NCBI RefSeq assembly: GCF_001411555.2
Contig: NC_049905.1
Coordinates: 21,442,097 to 21,506,096 of the forward strand
Source: Juglans regia
Taxonomy: Eukaryota > Streptophyta > Magnoliopsida > Fagales > Juglandaceae
DNA length: 64,000 nt
Reading direction: 5' to 3'
A program made the position numbers and the translations under genes. This document shows positions 59,962 through 64,000 of the stretch, piece after piece; positions within the stretch are counted from its first letter, which is position 1, and the number at the start of each line of letters is the position of its first letter. Under the pieces are notes generated by a model that worked only from the letters and a program-made list of their open reading frames with translations, did no database searches and was not told the origin of the DNA.

Positions 59962-60883
59962 TTAGCGACGACACTTTCGTCATAATAAGGGTATCATATA
60001 TACTTGATCTTAAAAAGTCCCCATTAAACCAAAATCATCGCAAAATCTAATGCAATTGTGGTCCTCACTAATATTAGACAAAAGTGTCGTCACGGATATG
60101 AACATTATAACGACCAAAATAACTATCACTAATAGAAAACTATTTGTGAGATATGAACATTACGTATTTGGGATCAATATAAAATATGGTAACAATTTCG
60201 ACTGTTAAAATATAGTACTTCCTACCCAATAATTAGATGAATTGCAAATATATTGATCAAATATAAAATGGATAGGAAAAGTATGAACAATGAATAAAGT
60301 TTCTTTCTTCAATTTCCACTCAACGATAAATGATAATTAATGACGTGCATGTTAGTAGAAAAGAAGTTCGTGAGACTTGCATATCTTAAAATTATATTTA
60401 ACATCATAGATGTATACTACTAATTGCCATGTTTGCAATTATATTCCTAGAAGTCAATGTCTACATTAATTCTTTTAATTTCTACTTCTGTTTGGTAACC
60501 AGGTCTTGATTGCTATGCTCTATAATATAGGTGGGCTTTCTTGGCACCATAATTCTTCCTCCCATTATACCTTTGCCTATAGAAAGGGTTTCTATGACAC
60601 AAACCTAGATCAATCTTTTATAAGCACATCAAGACTTCGATCATATCGATCATGCTGATCAACAGAATCAATACATATTTCGCTGGTTTTAGTGGCTTCA
60701 GCAAAGGTCTTGCATGAGTCTACTAATTTCTAATGAGGACCCAAACCGATCTATAGATCAAAAGGAATTATGCATGGCGGTTACCATATCAAATTAAGAA
60801 AAATAAATTAAACAAGATCAACTGGTAGCAACATTAACAATAAAAGGGCAAGTACAGTCGATCCTTAAACTTGGCATATATTA
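59962..60883. other. Intergenic stretch, right copy
   Basis: Same as 8700-9587. No gene seen. It has an extra 20-30 bp (gtagcaacattaacaataaaag) near 60825. Confidence 0.5.
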
Positions 60884-61731
60884 CTAATTTGTATGAAACA
60901 TAGAAATTGATAATAGGCTGCCCGTGTGACATAGGTTCACATCGGTGTAACAATGGAACTTTGGATTATAGACGTGCCTTAGCGTACCATTTTTTGGATC
61001 ACAGGAATAGAATTGTCCGCAGCACCTCAATATTAACACTTGGCCAAATTCCAGTAGACCTACAACCTCAATATATCGATTGAAGAAAAACTCGCTTCCG
61101 GGCGATTTTAGATCAATCTCGTATTCTTTGACCCAATGATCTTTCCTTTCATACTCTATGATCAGTACCCAAATATCAATGTGCGGCCTGATCGTCGAGA
61201 GGTCAACAATAGCCAAGTTTCCATTTAGATCAAGCAAATGACATCCCCTAAATTTAGGTGGATAAATCAAGCCAAATTCTTCTTTGGAAATGTCAAACGA
61301 AAAAATCTTAGTGAACTCAAGATGACCCTCATCATGTGGATCTTCTTCAGGGTAAGAAAGCCAATAAAGATTCCCACATGCATATATATACATGCGCTCT
61401 AGATAAAGGACAAGAAGGGCCTTTGGGAATGGCTCTCCATGAACTTGTACTAAGTGTGAATATTTCAACATAAAAATTAGTACTACTGCTTTCATCATCA
61501 AATACTCGAACGATCTTGAACGTGTTTTCTGAACAATCAAAACCTAACCCATATTTTGTGTTGCCTTCTCGTGGAGGAGAAGGCCGCTAAGATGGGAATG
61601 TTATTGGCGTTAGCCGCAAAGATACTAGTTGTTCTCTAAGAGGGTTAAACAAAACCACAAAGCTATTATCACCAACTTTTGTGAAACAAGACAGCCCATA
61701 ACAGCTGTAGTACTCAAGATTATATTCTTTC
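60884..61731 (-). pseudogene. F-box gene C-terminal part, right copy
   Basis: On the minus strand the FBA-like text is in two frames. FNPLREQL to WRAIPKGPSCPLSRA is in one frame, and CGNLYWLSYPEEDPHDEGH to the stop at 60884 in the next (part of an open 218-codon frame). The switch occurs at the shortened tatata tract near 61381-61392, where the left copy has a longer, in-frame run. This copy lacks the TAA of the left copy and keeps a stretch (FFFNRYIEVV) deleted there. The Copia target duplication ctttc is at 61727-61731; the F-box N-terminus would lie beyond the window. Confidence 0.8.
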
Positions 61732-61977
61732 TGAAATAAAATATGAAGTGTATGAAATTGCCTTGGTTCTCAATACCAAAACAGAGTAATATAGTTTGTA
61801 TATATAGATTACAAAATGTTATCAATTATAATTTAAATCTATTTGAAATGATGTTATCTATATACAATATTTGAATTTGAATTTAAATACTGATGTATAT
61901 CAGACTTCTGTTGTGGAAGATCTTTATCTGCTTAAGAATCAGGCTTGCATGCTGAATCATGAGGATTAACTCCAATA
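61732..61977 (-). repeat. 3' LTR of the old Copia element, right copy
   Basis: 246 bp, the counterpart of 10426-10668. Confidence 0.9.
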
Positions 61978-64000
61978 GCCCCCGCAAGCTGATGGGAGGA
62001 GGAATAACCTGAAGCTTGTCACAGAGAGTTGTGAAACGAGATGCAGTAAGGCCTTTGGTGAAGACATCAGCTATTTGATCAATGGTAGAGATAAACCGGA
62101 TGATAATATCCTTGTTGAGCACTTTCTCCCTAATGAAATGGAAGTCTATTTTGATGTGTTTAGTGCGAGCATGATAAATCGGATTAGAGGCCAATGAAAT
62201 AACCCTAATATTATTGCACCATATGATTGGTGAAGAGGATAACGGAAGATGGAGTTCCTGCAAAAGCATGCGTATCCAGTATACTTTAGCTGTAGCATAA
62301 GATAGAGCCCGATATTCTGCCTCGGTACTAGACCAAGAGACAACTGATTGCTTCCTGGCACACCAAGAGACAAGGCATGAGCCAAAGAAGACACCATAGC
62401 CAGTTGTTGAGCGTCGATTATCAGGATCTCCAGCCCAATCCGAATCACAGTAAATATTAAGTTGAGACTTCCCTTTGCTGTAGAACAAGCCGTGATCAAT
62501 ACTTCCTTTAAGATAGCGAAGAACCCTTTTAAGTGCAATCCAGTGTGAAGTAGTGGAAGAGTGCATGAATTGGCACAAGTGATTTACGGAGTATGCGAGA
62601 TCAGGTCGAGTAAGTGTGCAATACTGTAATCCACCAACAAGCTGTCTATATGTAGCAGTTTCAGTTTCAGACAGTGGAGACCCCTCAAAACTAGACAGTT
62701 TAGCTACACTAACCGAAGGAGCAGCATACGGTTTTGCACCAATCATACTCGCTCAATGTAGAAGATCCAAAATATATTTGGACTATCGTAGGTGTAAACC
62801 ATTTGAAGTCCGATGAGCTTCCATAACCAAGAAATAGCCAAGATCACCAAGATCCTTCATGGCAAAGAATTGCTACAGCTGTTTGATAACAGAGAAAATA
62901 ATGGGAGTGTTGTTGCCTATGATAAGAATATTATCCACATATACAAGAACATAAATCATAATATGATTTTGGGATAATATAAATAAAGAAGACTCCACTG
63001 TAAATGTAGAGAAACCAAGTTTCATGAAAACTTGAGAGAGTCTATAATACCATGCACGTGGTACTTGTTTCAAGCCATAAAGGGCCTTGTGCAGACAACA
63101 CACATGTTGAGGATATTGAGGATCAACAAAGCCACGAGGTTGTTCCATGTAAACAATCTTATCTAAATATCCATGTAAAAATGCATTTGAGACATCCAAC
63201 TGTCGAATGCACCAGTCAAAGTTTATGGCCAAAGCAAGGATCAGTCGAATGGTGGAAGATTTGACTACTAGGCTAAATGTTTCAGTAAAATCAACTCCAC
63301 ATTGTTGATCATACTCCTTGGCAACCAACCTTGCTTTGAAGCGCTCGATAGAACTATCTGGCTTACGTTTAATGTTATAGACCCACTTATTGCGTGCAAT
63401 GTTGTGGCCAGTAGTTTAGGACATAGTGTCCAAGTACCATTTGAGATAAGAGCATCAAACTCTTGATCCATTGCAGCTTGCCATTCAGAGGAGGTGGAAG
63501 CTTGTGAATAGCAAGTAGGTTCAGCTGGTTGAATTACACTGCTCAAAGCAAGAAGTGGATGCTTTGTAGAATAAAACATTTGTAAATCGGGAAAGGATTT
63601 AGGACAAAGAGAACATGTATGGGACCGTATTATCATTGGATGACGATGAGATTGAGTAGGTGGTGAGACTAGTGGGAGGTCAGAAACAGAACTATGGGAA
63701 GTTGCAAGGAGAGAGGTTGGAGATTGGAAATGGTAGTGGTAGCCTCAATGGAAATAGCTTCAACAGAAAGAAGAACAGGCACAAGAGCTGCATTTGTTGA
63801 AGGAGATGAGGAGGTACTTAGGCAACGATAACCTTTATGATGATAGCCATAACCAACAAAAATATAGTGTTTACTGCGGTACATTAATTTGTGAGAATTA
63901 TAGGGACAAAGTAGTGGAAAACATAAGCAACCAAATGTCTGAAACGAGGAATAATCTGGTTGTTTGTGAAATAGTTCATAATGGGGATTTGAGTTACTAA
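61732..64000 (-). mobile_element. Old Copia element, right copy, cut by window end
   Basis: LTR 61732-61977 (one end ccaata instead of ccaaca), then RNase H and RT: an open 287-codon frame 62746-61883 includes [36 protein letters not shown] and HARTKHIKIDFHF. The RT is at 63328-62873 (LDVSNAFLHGYLDKIVYM), in which the expected YVDD motif reads YVDN. Frameshifts separate the parts. The integrase begins near 63900. Relative to the left copy it has lost about 60 bp near 63725 and about 60 bp near 63815. Confidence 0.92.

Overview
The window is plant nuclear DNA: GT-AG introns, AT-rich spacers full of MITEs, LTR retrotransposons with tRNA-Met type primer sites, and a plant-type DNA topoisomerase VI gene. 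Short repeats that begin like tttggatgttgagttgag look like a family I associate with Fagales, especially walnut relatives. That assignment rests on memory and is only moderately certain. There are no operons, CRISPR arrays or bacterial features.

The large-scale layout is a direct duplication. Positions 1-12799 reappear, a few percent diverged, at 47086-64000, and the right copy runs off the window. Each copy carries, in order, the C-terminal half of TOP6B (plus strand), a relic of a GH1 beta-glucosidase gene (minus) interrupted by a 5'-truncated LINE, and an F-box gene (minus) broken by an old Ty1/copia element. These insertions are shared, so they predate the duplication. After it, the left TOP6B kept clean exons and splice sites. 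The right TOP6B was destroyed by a very young Copia element (48159-53438) inside an exon, a 2-bp frameshift and a 428-bp deletion of the last exon.

Between the copies lie: a 3.9-kb CACTA transposon (17080-20958) that carries part of a MATE transporter gene; a nearly complete GH1 beta-glucosidase gene (21895-27096, minus) with a 138-bp CACTA-type MITE inserted in frame in an exon, but with a 4-bp frameshift just after it; a gene-poor AT-rich stretch with MITEs, minisatellites and a possible Helitron (29948-32743); a broken hAT transposase with a BED zinc finger (37908-40471), split by a solo LTR; a truncated minus-strand Copia (43044-45228); and another solo LTR (45346-46109) just upstream of the right TOP6B fragment.

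Only the left TOP6B segment looks like an intact host gene, and its 5' half lies outside the window. Nearly everything else is mobile DNA or a gene damaged by it. I found no new multi-gene system. The most notable items are the CACTA gene capture, the in-frame MITE in the GH1 exon, and the layered insertions that date the duplication.
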